Positions 1 through 10,059 of a DNA stretch of 28,745 nt are shown here, piece by piece. The DNA comes from Silene noctiflora (lineage: Eukaryota > Streptophyta > Magnoliopsida > Caryophyllales > Caryophyllaceae). The translations under genes were made by a program, and so were the position numbers. Where the stretch lies: the NCBI GenBank assembly GCA_009801015.1, contig VHZZ01006119.1, positions 43,094-71,838 of the forward strand, in the 5' to 3' direction. Numbering within the stretch: the stretch's first letter is position 1; every line of letters starts with the position of its first letter. The notes beneath the pieces are model-generated. The model ran no database searches. It had not been told where the DNA came from and saw only the letters and a list, made by a program, of their open reading frames with translations.

Positions 1-142
1 TAATTTATTTTCCCATATTTCGTATTTTATTTTCCGGGAAAATATCCTTTTCATATTTAATTGGCTTATCTAGCTCGAGTTTGGTGAAAACCCACCTTGT
101 TATTAGGTTTCACGTGTTTCTTTTGTGGAAATGGGTGAGTTT

Positions 143-240
143 TGGGCCTAAGCTTGGAATAAACCCATGAGCTTTTCTATAAATAAGAGGGGAAACTAAA
201 CCCTTGCTTTTCTTTTATTCATCTTTTCACAAACCCTAAA
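143..240 (+). promoter_or_regulatory. Promoter-like stretch: TGGGCC site, TATA box, telo-box
   Basis: A TGGGCC (site II-like) motif lies at 143-148, TATAAATA at 178-185 and the telo-box AAACCCTAAA at 231-240, followed by a CT-rich leader-like stretch to about 330. This order is known from plant promoters of translation-related genes, but LTRs can also carry it. No clear downstream host gene follows; the next recognisable sequences are repeats. It could be the start of a truncated gene or an LTR-type promoter of an unassigned element. Confidence 0.35.
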
Positions 241-466
241 CCTAGTTTTCTCTCCTCTCTTTTCCTCTTGGAGCCGTGTGCATCCCTTCTCCCTAGGGTT
301 TTTTGCGCCACTTGTCTCTCCTTTTGTTCATCGTTTTTCAAGTCTTGATTGATTCTATTCCTTGGATCTGTCAATCTTTGTCGTAAGGTCAGCTTTCTTT
401 TAAGCGTTTATTTCATTAGTTTAATATAATTAGTATTTTAATTAGTAACGTTCTCTTTTGGCTGGT

Positions 467-535
467 ATGATGGTTCATAAAGGCGTGGAGATTCCACCTA
501 GAGAAGACGTCTACGTTCTTGAGGACGATCTCTAG
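467..535 (+). other. Small ORF of 22 codons, unrecognised
   Basis: An open frame starting with two consecutive ATGs encodes a 22-residue peptide that is acidic towards its C-terminus (ending LEDDL) and is followed by TAG. It lies about 230 bp after the telo-box, and a possible splice donor (AAAAG/GTAACT) follows at about 552. I do not recognise it. It may be an upstream ORF in a leader, part of a degraded element, or chance. Confidence 0.2.
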
Positions 536-811
536 ATTTCATTGCCAAAAAGGTAACTAGGTGTTTCTCTTTTAATTGTGTTTATGCCAATTGATGTGAT
601 TTAAATAATTTAATGATTGATTTGTATAATTGGTTCTTATTTGATTATTTATTATCATGATTATTTATTATGTTTAATATGTTTGTATACGTTTTAATGT
701 TTTAATTATATGTCGTATGTTGTTTACGTGTTTATTATGGGTGTCATGAGCACAATTAAGGTTTACGAATGAAACCCTAGTGGCGACATGATAGGCGGCC
801 AAGAGGGAGAT
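536..811. other. AT-rich stretch without recognised gene
   Basis: AT-rich DNA with no sustained reading frame and no recognised repeat. It could be intronic to whatever the upstream promoter-like sequence served. Confidence 0.4.
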
Positions 812-1174
812 TCAAAGTTATAGCTAAAGTTATTATAAACTTGATGATGATTCGAGTGTTATGGCTGAAGTTAATATAACTTTGGGTCGTTACTCAAGTT
901 ATGGCTGAAATGGGCATAACCTTGGAAATACGTATCAAGGTTATAGCTGAGTCTACTATAACATTGGATACGAGTTAAGGTTATAGCTGAACTAACGTAA
1001 CCTTGCGATTATGGCACAAGGCTAAGGTTGGAACTAGTATAACTTTGAGTTTTGTGTCAAGGATATAGTTGAGGTTAGTATAACCTCACCGGTAATTGTC
1101 GAAGTTATATTCGAGGCTACTATAACCTCGCATCAAGAGTTCACGTTATAGTTAAAGTTACTATAACATTGGTT
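812..1174. repeat. Degenerate tandem array of about nine 40-bp hairpin units
   Basis: Units of roughly 36-43 bp repeat about nine times. Each contains a left arm like AAGGTTATAG and a right arm like CTATAACCTTG, about 9 bp apart, so every unit is itself an imperfect inverted repeat. The best stems are GTTATAG/CTATAAC at 940-962 and 1145-1167. The unit at 898-920 has GTTATG/CATAAC, a paired change that keeps the stem. Units differ by many substitutions, so the array is old. It lies immediately upstream of the LINE fragment and belongs to no element I recognise. Confidence 0.7.
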
Positions 1175-1423
1175 GTTAGTACTTGTTTCATATGTTGTGT
1201 TATAATCGGTTATAGTATGACGCTATGTTGCATATCTCTTTGGTTAATCTTGTTCATATGTTAAGTATGATAGTCAGTTATACAACCTTACGAGTTGAGT
1301 CGTAATGTCCTTTAATTATGAGTACCTTATTTTCCATGTAGGGTTAGAGAAATCTATGTTAATTGAATTGAAAGCTTAATAATTATGATCAATTAATTAG
1401 TTAATTGCTATTGTCTTATTACT
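1175..1423. other. Gene-free spacer between repeat array and LINE
   Basis: AT-rich DNA with a few further GGTTATAG-like fragments near 1200-1220, perhaps worn extra copies of the array. I see no gene. Confidence 0.4.
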
Positions 1424-2730
1424 TGTCGAGCGGGCAAATGGCGTCCCATTCCGGTTTGTCGTAATGGTCCGATTATCAACAATCTATTTTCTGCCAATGA
1501 TATGGTATTATTTGTCGAGGCAACGATCGAACAAGAGTTAACGATTAAAAAAGTTCTCGACAATTTCTGTCGCGCTTCAGGAGAAAAATTAAGTATCTCA
1601 AAATCTAGAGTTTTTTTCTCAAATAATACTCCTTCAATTATAAGGAATTCCGAGAGCAATGTACTCAATTACGAGGAGACTGATGATTTGGGTTTATATT
1701 TGGGCGTCCCCACTATAAATGGAGGAGTCAATCTAAACACTTATGCCTATTTAGAAGAACAAATTAATAAGCGTCTTGTTGGATGCATGGTCAACAAAGC
1801 GATTATCTTTAGCTGGACGCGCCACTCTTCTACAGTTAACTTTGTTGACACTTGCTAATTACTCCATGCAGTCAGCAAAAGTTTCAAGAATAGTACGTGA
1901 TTCTATTGATAGAAAGTTGAGACGGTTTTTATGGGGAGGCGACAAAGAAAAAAAATGACTCATTTACTCTCAGGGGAAACCATTCAACTACCCAAATCTG
2001 TCGGGGGCCTTGGGATTATCTCTTCTAGACAAGCAAATGCGACATTTCTCACTAAGCTCGGGTACTGGGTGCTCACCGAGCATACTAGTCTTTGGTCTAG
2101 AGTTCTTCGGTTTAAATATTACAACGGTCGTTGTGATCTGGACATAGTTCACTCAAAGCAAAACATGTCCAATGTTTGGGTCAGAATAACGTCTCAAGAA
2201 AATACTATATCGAAGGGTAGAACGATGCGATTAGGAATGGAATAAATACTCTTTTTTTGGACCAGTGTTGGGTTAATGATAGTTGTCTTTCGGACAAAGC
2301 CACTGCCCCCATTCCTATCAATATTCTTGGAGCAACCATAAGGGAAATGTGGAGCGATTCATCTGGCTGGAGATGAGATGCTTGTGAGAACTACCTCCCT
2401 GAAATCGAACTTAAGAAAATCACTTCATTCTGTATATGCCACGATCCGAACCAGGTTAACACGGTCTGCTGGAAGGGTACGACTTTGGCCCGTTGCTCAA
2501 TTAAGTCTGCACTCGAATTTTTAAAACCCCCTAAAGTTAACAGCAAAAACGAATCTCCGTTGTGGCGAGTAATATGGCCTCTACCAATTCAATAAAGAAT
2601 CCGGATATTTTTGTGGCTGGCAACTCATGGTCGGATTATGCGTAATGTTAAGCGCGTTCGTCACATAATGGGTGTTTCTATTTGCCTAAGGTGTCACGGT
2701 AAAGAGGAAACTACCGATCATCTCCAAGAT
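1424..2730 (+). mobile_element. L1-type LINE remnant (reverse transcriptase C-part and zf-RVT)
   Basis: Translated fragments in shifting frames match the C-terminal half of a plant L1 ORF2. A GKWRPIPVCRNGP-like stretch at 1424-1470 leads into the catalytic block. Where active elements have FADD, this copy reads SAND, so the first catalytic Asp is lost (1485-1500). Next comes the thumb/linker, with LGLYLGVP (1687-1710), LSLAGRATLLQ (about 1806-1840) and RRFLWGG. The last part is a zf-RVT-type region (about 2570-2725) ending in CLRCHGKEETTDHL. The element is truncated at its 5' side and carries several frameshifts and stops. The 3' UTR and poly(A) tail are absent because it runs straight into the gypsy remnant. 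Confidence 0.85.
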
Positions 2731-4175
2731 TACTAGACCTTTGACTTCGTTGATGAGGAAAAAAAATCGATTTAAGTGAGACGGGAGTTCTGAGACGTCA
2801 TTCCTAACACTAAAGGAGTGCTTAACCACAGCTCCAGTATTGGCTTTACCGGAGGGAAGTGAGAATTTTGAATTTTACATCGATACTTCAAAGAATGGAT
2901 TAGGATGTGTACTCATGCAAAGTGGTAAGGTAATCGCATATGCTTCTCGGCAATTAAAACCGTATGAGGAGAACTATCCAACTCATGATTTGGAATTAGG
3001 TGGCGTAGTATTTGCCTTGAAAATATGAAGGCATTACCTTTATGGAGCAACCTTCAAAGTGTTTTCCGATCACAAGAGCTTGAAGTACATCTACACTCAT
3101 CAGGAGTTGAACATGAGGCAAAGCAGGTGGATTGAACTTATTGGAGATTATGACATGTAGATAGTGTACCATGAGGGGAAGGCTAATATGGTAGTCGATG
3201 CTTTGAGTATAAAGTCGGTTCATTCTTTGTGTACCGCTTGTATGATGAGGTTAAAAGAACAATTGGGGAAAATGGGCATTCATGTGATCGGAAAAGGGGA
3301 GGCTATATATTAGTGACTTGACTTTGGAGCCCGAATTATATGACGAAATTCAGGAGAAACAAGTGAATGATCCAAGACATTATAAACCAAGTGCATGTGA
3401 TCCGGGAGAAGATGAGAGCGACACAAGATAGACAAAAGAGTTATGCCAATTTGAGGAGAAGCGATATTGAGTTCGTGGTGGGAGATAAGGTGCTACTTAA
3501 GGTTTCTCCTATGAGAGGAGTAATCAGGCTTGGGAAGAGAGGCAAATTGAGTCAAAAGTTCATCGACCCATATGAGATATTTGATAGGGTCAGTGAAGTG
3601 GCTTACTATTTGGCACTTCTCTCTGCACTGAGCGAGTACACAACGTATTTCATGTGTCTCAATTGCGGAAGTATGTAAGTGATCCTTCACATGTTCTTAA
3701 AGTGGAAACAATTGAGTTGGATGACGCCTTAACTTATGTGGAGACTCTTAAGGAAATCCTAGACCGGAAAGTGAGAAAGACAAGACATGGGGAAACGGTA
3801 TTAGTAAAGGTTCTATGGTCAAATCGCCAAGTATAAGAGGCTACATGAGAGGGCGAGGAAGCCATGAAAGAGCGAAATCCTCATATTTTTGAGCAAGTAT
3901 GAGTTCGGTTACAAGGCCATAACCTTGTTTTTAGAGGGGTGGAGCGTATTACGCAATTGCAAGTTTCTTTTGTTTAATTAGTTTACTTCACCCTAATAGT
4001 CGTTTGTTGGTCGTGTTAGTCATTAGTTGTCTTGGTATTTGCCGACATGTAAGTGTCATGGGTAGTAGAAACCTTCTTATGGGTCGTTGTTGGGACATAG
4101 ATAATAGTGTTAGAGGTACTTTGTTTGAGTCGAGTGTCAACTTCAGGGACGAAGTTCATTTTAAGGGGACAAGAC

Positions 4176-5248
4176 TGTAATACCTTGTATTTTCTAGTAG
4201 TGCACTCGGCCGAGTACATCAAAGTAATCGACCGAGTGGCATTCTGCGCGACCGAGTAAAGTGACCGAGTGCCCTCTGGGCAGTTGACCAGCTCCTGATT
4301 GTGATTCACTCGGCCGAGTGGCTGGTGCACTCGACCGAGTGCCACCGAGCACCCGACCGAGTGTACGGGCGCAGGTGTTGTTTTTACGTGTTGGGCTTCG
4401 TGAGTGGGCCTTAATATAAATACCCTCTTTTTCAGATTTCCCCTTCATTATAAAATCCTAAACATTTCCAAACTTCTTCTCTACCTTTCAAACCCTCTCA
4501 AAATATCCCAACAACCTTATCATTTGGAAATCTTATCTTATTTTAAAGATTTCGTGTTCAAGCTTCAACCTTTTTCATTTCTTTACATTTGTAAGTATTA
4601 TTTGCCCTTTTTTCTTTATTTATTTTGTTAGTAAACCCTGGATTTTGGGAGAGTTGTCTTATGGGAATTTGATTAGGGTTTTGGTTAACTAAGTGGGTTA
4701 ATTAAGGGAATTTGATTACGGACTGCGGTCCGGCTGTTGGTGGCGATGTTGCGATGTCGTCACCGGGTTTGTTTGGAAGTGTGGTGATTGGAGGACACTT
4801 GTGTAATCATATTTCATATGGCATATCATGATTGCATTTCATGTTGCATACACTTGTTATATCGTAAACACTCGTATTATTGAGACTGACCGTAAATGTT
4901 TTCAAATATCTATGGTGAACCATATGATATTTCCGATCATATGGGGAGCAGTGGCTTTACAGGTAGCTTGTGCATATTGATGAGTCGGGGCTTGGAACGG
5001 TCTCCTTGGAGCGTGTCACCATTAGCATTTCTTATTTTTGACATTATTCATTAGACTCCACCATTTCTAGTTGGTTTGTATTATTTGGTATTGCAGCTTT
5101 AAATTCTTGAATATGTATTAACTTTATTTAACATAAAACGTATCTATTTTAAATGCTTCTAATGGTTTGTTCGCACTACTACCTTGAGAAACCAAGATGT
5201 GTAGCACCCTCATTGATTAGGAAGATTTCCTAATTAATGGGGTGTACA
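4176..5248 (+). repeat. Probable 3' LTR of the Tekay-type remnant
   Basis: It starts TGTAATACC directly after a purine-rich tract (AAGGGGACAAGA, 4163-4174), as is usual for Tekay/Del elements. The proposed end is GGGGTGTACA at 5248, which roughly mirrors the start. A TATA box (TATAAATA) lies at 4415-4422. About eight CTCGGCCGAGT/CGACCGAGTG motifs fill 4200-4370 just upstream of it. The left edge is well supported. The right edge is less certain because it coincides with a palindrome and no second LTR is available for comparison. Confidence 0.65.
5200..5248. repeat. 49-bp palindrome at the LTR end
   Basis: Left arm TGTAGCACCCTCATTGATTA-GGAA and right arm TTCC-TAATTAATGGGGTGTACA are near-perfect reverse complements around a 3-nt centre. 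The right arm ends exactly at the proposed LTR terminus. Confidence 0.75.
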
Positions 5249-5390
5249 TAAGCTAATAAAGCGGCGGATTGGTTAATAAATCAAGGGGTAGCATCAAACA
5301 CTGACATTATTGTTGTCGATTATCCATCGGCGCGCGTATAATAACTCCATAGAATTCGAGACTCGCACCTCATTTGTACCTTAAAAAAAC

Positions 5391-5819
5391 GGGATATTCT
5401 ACATGGTAACCCCGTGTTTTTTTATTTTCTACATGATAACCTCGTTTTTAACAAAAATGTCTTTGAATGGCCATAAATCACGATCAAAAGTTCTGAAAGT
5501 GACAATTTTTTTTTTAAATTGACCGGCTTTACGAGATCTTTGATCTAGGGAAAAAATATTTCGGTTTTTGAACTCGTGGCAAGAACTACGGTCAGTCAAA
5601 CTTTAAACTTTGACTTATTGTACCTCTTTGTAGCGAGTTCCGAATTGGACATTTCTTTTTTTCCAAATTGACCGCGTTCATGATATCTTTGATTTGAAAA
5701 AAAAAATCGCCGCTTTCGGAACTCATAGTTGTGAGTTATGGTTAATCAAAGACGTTTTGGGTGAAAAAGAGGTTAGCATGTAGAAAATTAAAAAACACGG
5801 ATTACACTTAGAATATCCC
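5391..5819. mobile_element. Mutator-like miniature element (non-autonomous), 429 bp
   Basis: Long imperfect terminal inverted repeats of about 60 bp begin GGGATATTCTACATGGTAAC on the left. On the right the reverse complement begins GGGATATTCTAAGTGTAATC. The interior carries two diverged copies of a segment of about 100 bp (about 5505-5605 and 5645-5750) starting AAATTGACCG. The flanks are A-rich (TTAAAAAAAC left, a run of about 20 A right), so a 9-bp target duplication cannot be confirmed. Long TIRs beginning GGG fit a Mutator-like miniature element. There is no coding capacity. Confidence 0.6.
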
Positions 5820-5907
5820 AAAAAAAAAAAAAAAAAAAATTTCAGAAGTTACAAGGTCTCACCAAATTCTCCATCTTCTTCGTCCAAACTATAGTAACTC
5901 CGTAACA

Positions 5908-5909
<2 letters not shown>

Positions 5910-5938
<29 letters not shown>

Positions 5939-5940
5939 TC
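5910..5940 (+). repeat. CAACTCT heptanucleotide microsatellite in leader
   Basis: Four tandem copies of CAACTCT lie about 105-135 bp upstream of the PRA1 start codon, most likely in its promoter or 5' UTR. CT-rich leaders are common in plants. Confidence 0.7.
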
Positions 5941-6044
5941 CCGAAGCAATGAATCAAACCCTTACCCCCTCTAATTAAATTAACTGAAATTAGGGTTTTA
6001 AATTGGGGGAAAACTCAAATCAATTCAAATAAAATCAAATCAAA

Positions 6045-9000
6045 ATGGATTGGGGAAGCGTAACAGCGGAAGATCTAATGGATGCGCTAAGAGAAGTAGA
6101 TTGGTCATCACCACCTCGACCTTTCTCTGAATTTTTTTCCCGATTTACCCTTCCTCGTTCTTTCTCTAAATGGAATAGTCGCCTCAAATGCAACCTTTAC
6201 TAGTAATCATCACACCTTTCTTTCTAATTTTCAATTTATTTTTTGTATATTTGTTTAATTTGATCTTGTTAATTTTGGTGATCATGATGTTTTTTCAATG
6301 ATTTTAATTGTCGATAAGCAGTGGCGGAACTAAGGGGGACTAGCAGGGGCGGTCGCATTGGGGAATTAAAAACTTTTTAATTCTGCTGTTGAAATTTATG
6401 ATTTTTTTGAGCTTACCTTATTGCATTACTAGTTGCTTGACTCGCCTCGAAAGTTTTGAAGCCTAACTACGGATACTGGTTCTGCCTTTGAGCTTTACTT
6501 GTATTTAATGATGGCGATGAGTACGGGCGTGGTGGATTAGTTAAGAGACTATTGAGTTTTGTAGGGTGCGTGTAGTGAAGCTTGGGTGCGTGTAGTGAAG
6601 CTTGTTTGAGTAGCTTTGCACGGACATCGCTGTTGGTATGTTAAGGTTCTAAAAGTTACCGTGACCGTGTTTTGAGGTAATATCCTCCTCGACAACCAGT
6701 TTCAAGATCATAAATGATGATGTTATTTTTTATCTTGTGGTTGTATAGAGGCTTGCACAGACATTGCTGTGGGTTTATTAGGGTTTTAAAAGTTACCATG
6801 ACCTTGTTTTGAGGTGATATGCTCCTTGATAACCAATTTTAAGATCATAAATGATGATGTTATTTATTAGCTTGTGGTGTGTATTGAAGCAGCAAGTCTC
6901 TTGTAAACGCTTTTACATTCAGTAAAAGGTGGGTCTGTTTCACAATTGGAAGCAAAAGGTTATGGTTTAAATTTTGCTATTTCGGAACGCTCTTCACTTT
7001 CCCTGTAACTTGACACTAGTCCTCTTCGTTCTCGTTCTCCTGTCTTTTAGATTGATGTAATACTTGGATATTCTGTTCTGGAAGACGAATATGCATTTTA
7101 TATTTTGACCACTTCGAGGGAGTTCTTTAACATGCTCTTTGTTAATTTTTTGTACTCTGATTGAGTGTCAGCTTCACTCAGCTATTGATTTGCTCGAAAA
7201 TAATTTTCAACTTTTTAATGCTCCCTTTTAATTTTGAAGATTTCATTCGCACATAAATTGCATGTGTTAAGAAGCTAACGGAAGGACAATATCATCTTAT
7301 ATGTTGCCCACCTTCAGAAGTAATACTGCGGCTCTTGTTTGTTATTTTTTGATTCTTTGTCTCCCTTTTAATTTTGAAGATTTCATTCGCACATAAATTA
7401 GCTGAATGCCTGAATGATGTGATCGAAATAAAAATGGGGGAGCAAATGGGAAGAATTATGAAACTTACGCAAATTACGATAGAAATGCAGCTCTTCAATC
7501 AAATATTGATAGGCTACCCATTTTACTAGAATTGCAGTGTAATTAAACACTTGGATTCTTATAACCAACAAGCATGAGCTAGTTTTCATTCATAAAAGTT
7601 CTTTGGATAGATCATTACAAATTACCTAATGACCTTATATAGGCTATCATGACTTGGGGCCTGGGGGATAAGAAACAAAAGAGATAAATGACTAAACTAG
7701 CCTTAGTCTCATTTTGATGCGTATCACTGAATTTTCTTTTTGCTGTTTTTGATGATGCACTTGAACTTTCGGAGAGTTTTTGATGCTCAATGTTTCCTAA
7801 TTTTGTGTACTTGCAGCTATCGAACTAACTACTTCATCTTGATGGTGGTTATTCTTGGTGAGCAATTCAGCAACCTTAGTTCTTTCCCTGCGTTATTTTG
7901 CTTAATTAGGGTTTATGAATCTTGACTGTGTTTTATGTATACAGGTTTGGGTTTTCTAAGAAAGCCGCTTGCACTTATTGCTGCTGCTTTAACAGCTCTT
8001 AGCATCACGTTTTTGAATGATAGGTATGATAGCCACGATGCTATGTTTGTATTTACCTTTTTTTCCGTAAAGGTTCTTTCCTTAGTTTGAAAGAGTGGTT
8101 GAACAATTACACTTCTATAGGGATGGTCTTTCTTTCATGGATGAATGCTATTCTGTTGGTGTGAATGGAAATGTCTTGTTGTGGTCTGGTGTGAAATACT
8201 AAATGAGACATCCTCCTATTTAATTGATTCTTTACGTTTGCTTTTTTTAGGAAGGTAATTTGAACAAACGTAAAGAGTCAGTTGAATACGAAAGAGTAAT
8301 ATTCTTTCACACCTATTGCATTCTTCTATTTTAATTACCCTAACTGGTGGTGGAGCGAAGAGTGATGATGGTGGTGCTTTAGCTCATGGCTAATTTTTTT
8401 TTATTCTAGCCCTTATTTTCTATGATTAAAGGGGCATCTTTTTTTTTTTTGAAAGTGTTGAGAGTTTATGGCACTGAGTACTGTTGGCTGCTCAGACAAT
8501 TCACATCCTGAGTTGTCGGTTTGAAGTTTCATCCAAGGTAAGGTAATTGTGAACTGCAATAGGAGAAGATGCAAGTCAATAGGCCAGCTCGGTTACCCGA
8601 TTCTTCTCTCTTCTCCCATTCTTGTACTCTCTTTTTTCGTTTATGGAAGGAGTCAAAACACTTGACTGAAGTTCCGAGAGACAGATGCCCCGCTTAACTA
8701 TACCAAGAGACTGATCGGGCATTATGATAAAAATCATCGATGGGATGTAGTAATTAATATATGATTGGTACACTTCTAGAAGAAATTCAGCTTCCAAAAC
8801 ATATTAAATATACCTGCTTTTGTGCGCATGGTATCGTCAATGGCAATCTTGTAATTTTAGATATGATTCATTTGGACTTGGAACTGTCCTGAAATTGATC
8901 TTTTGTCTTCATTAGCACTTGGATGGTTGCAGCTTTTTTTGTTGTATTAAAGGTAGCAATAATTCTTGTATACATCGGTTGCACATAAAGGTTATTGGAA

Positions 9001-9954
9001 AACCGTCGGTTACTTTACTTAATTACCCCCCTCCACTAACTACCATAACTTGCTAATAAGGGCATCCAGGTACTTTGTTAATGGTTTTACAATGTTTTTT
9101 CGTAAATTGTTTTACAAGAGGCTTACTATTAAAGCTAGTCACAACTCACAAGACTAACATATGGATTCATGTATTTCTAGTATTACAATTCGGGAAAACT
9201 AATTTTATTATTAAAATGATATCTGACTGCACTGCCTCATGCTTTATTTCCTGTGTTTTCCCTTCTATTTTCTCTATATTATACCGATGTGTTATCCGTG
9301 TTTCTCAGCTTTGCTGGTACATTTAGTGAGAAGGTTACAAGAACAGTGAGACGGTTTTCTCCACATCTAGCTGCCAAAATGAGGCCTCCACTTACGTAAG
9401 TCGCTTCATTTTCATCTAGTGTAATGAAGCCTTTTGTATCCAAGTTTCACAATGCGTTGTTTATCCTTCTTAATTCTGAAATGTACTAGGCCTGTAATTC
9501 GTGGCCGTCCCTCAGCAAAAAGGGCCATATACATATGTGGGCGGCGTCGTTGGGTATTCGTATTGAGTTTTTCTACTGGTAAGTTATATTGGAAATGAGA
9601 CTGTGAGTCATCCTTGACGATATTTTGAGTTATCTTGATGGGGTGTATGGTTGTATCTAATTTGTTTGTACTTGCTGTTTCAGTGAGTATTCTCCTTTGG
9701 CTTCTTTCTTGTGGTCTCATGATTGTTCTATGGGCATTTTCTATTGGACTTCTCGGTAATTTTCTAGTTCAATATTTCTTTGTTCCGTTTCCATTACCAA
9801 GGACTTTCATGATGCTTGAGATTTTTGCCTGACTCTTGTCTTGTCCTCAGCCACCGTGCTTCATGCAAGCTTTAGGACCCCTAATCTGAAAGCTCGGCTG
9901 AATACATTCCGTGAAGAATTTCGTCAAGTGTGGCGAAACTATAGTGATTTGTAG
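6045..9954 (+). CDS. PRA1A: PRA1 family protein, subgroup A (prenylated Rab acceptor)
   Basis: There are seven exons: 6045-6202, 7817-7857, 7945-8023, 9309-9395, 9490-9578, 9684-9755 and 9851-9954. All introns are GT-AG and the frames join without a gap to 630 nt, a 209-aa protein, the usual length for plant PRA1.A. The N-terminus (MDWGSVTAEDLMDALREVDW) and C-terminus (FREEFRQVWRNYSDL) match this subgroup closely. Two long hydrophobic stretches, about residues 65-95 and 145-175, fit the PRA1 pair of membrane hairpins, separated by a conserved basic stretch (VIRGRPSAKRAIYICG). Family members sit in ER, Golgi and endosomal membranes and bind Rab GTPases during vesicle trafficking. The ATG context (caaaATGG) is good. 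Introns 1 (1.6 kb) and 3 (1.3 kb) are swollen by repeats. No defect is seen. Confidence 0.95.
6319..6490. mobile_element. Short MITE-like insertion in PRA1 intron 1
   Basis: The left end CAGTGGCGGAACTA and right end TGGTTCTGCCTTTG are rough reverse complements. The core is G-rich (GGGGGACTAGCAGGGGCGG). It resembles widespread plant elements with CAGTGGCGGA termini, possibly hAT-related. No clear target duplication is visible, so its class is uncertain. Confidence 0.45.
6564..6603. repeat. Perfect 20-bp tandem duplication (intron 1)
   Basis: GGGTGCGTGTAGTGAAGCTT occurs twice head to tail with no mismatch. Confidence 0.9.
6613..6877. repeat. Two diverged tandem copies of a 128-bp segment (intron 1)
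   Basis: Copy A at 6613-6740 and copy B at 6751-6877 share long blocks such as AAAAGTTACC, TGTTTTGAGGT and AAGATCATAAATGATGATGT. Identity is roughly 80-85 % by eye, so the duplication is older than the 20-bp repeat beside it. Confidence 0.85.
7221..7399. repeat. Perfect 39-bp direct repeat flanking 101 bp (intron 1)
   Basis: The same 39 bases, beginning CTCCCTTTTAATTTTGAAGA, occur at 7221-7259 and 7361-7399 with no mismatch, while the surrounding DNA is not duplicated. Confidence 0.9.
8188..8313. mobile_element. Stowaway-like foldback element in PRA1 intron 3
   Basis: Arms of about 50 bp are reverse complements: the left begins GGTGTGAAATACT and ends GATTCTTTACGTTTG, and the right mirrors it (CAAACGTAAAGAGTC ... 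CTTTCACACC). The CCTCCTATTTAATTG block resembles worn Stowaway termini. It has no coding capacity. Confidence 0.6.
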
Positions 9955-10059
9955 TTACGAACTTCGGATAATGTAAGAAGCTTCTTATTCTTTCTTCAGG
10001 CTTATTTTTTTTTGCCCACGTTGTTCATCTGTACTTTGTTTCATTCTTTGTGCTACACC

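Larger units (their letters stand above)
2722..5248 (+). mobile_element. Broken Ty3/gypsy chromovirus remnant (Tekay/Del type) with 3' LTR
   Basis: Recognisable parts in order are: the end of reverse transcriptase and RNase H (about 2735-3220; motifs such as [37 protein letters not shown] and VFSDHKSLKYIYTHQELN); the C-terminal pol region before the chromodomain (about 3370-3680); a chromodomain-like tail (about 3740-3900, VKVLWSN); a purine-rich tract; and a probable LTR. Gag, protease and much of the integrase region are not present in the window. It is a fossil with several breaks and cannot be active. Its age cannot be estimated because only one LTR is present. It abuts the LINE remnant in the same orientation. 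Confidence 0.85.

Noticed and set aside
231-240. Telomeric repeat
   Set aside because: Only one AAACCCTAA unit is present, which is a telo-box promoter word, not a telomere tract.
812-1174. CRISPR-like array
   Set aside because: Units are degenerate, spacing is not constant and the context is a plant nuclear genome; these are diverged palindromic tandem repeats.
9412-9720. 102-codon minus-strand ORF
   Set aside because: It is the antisense shadow of PRA1 exons 5 and 6.
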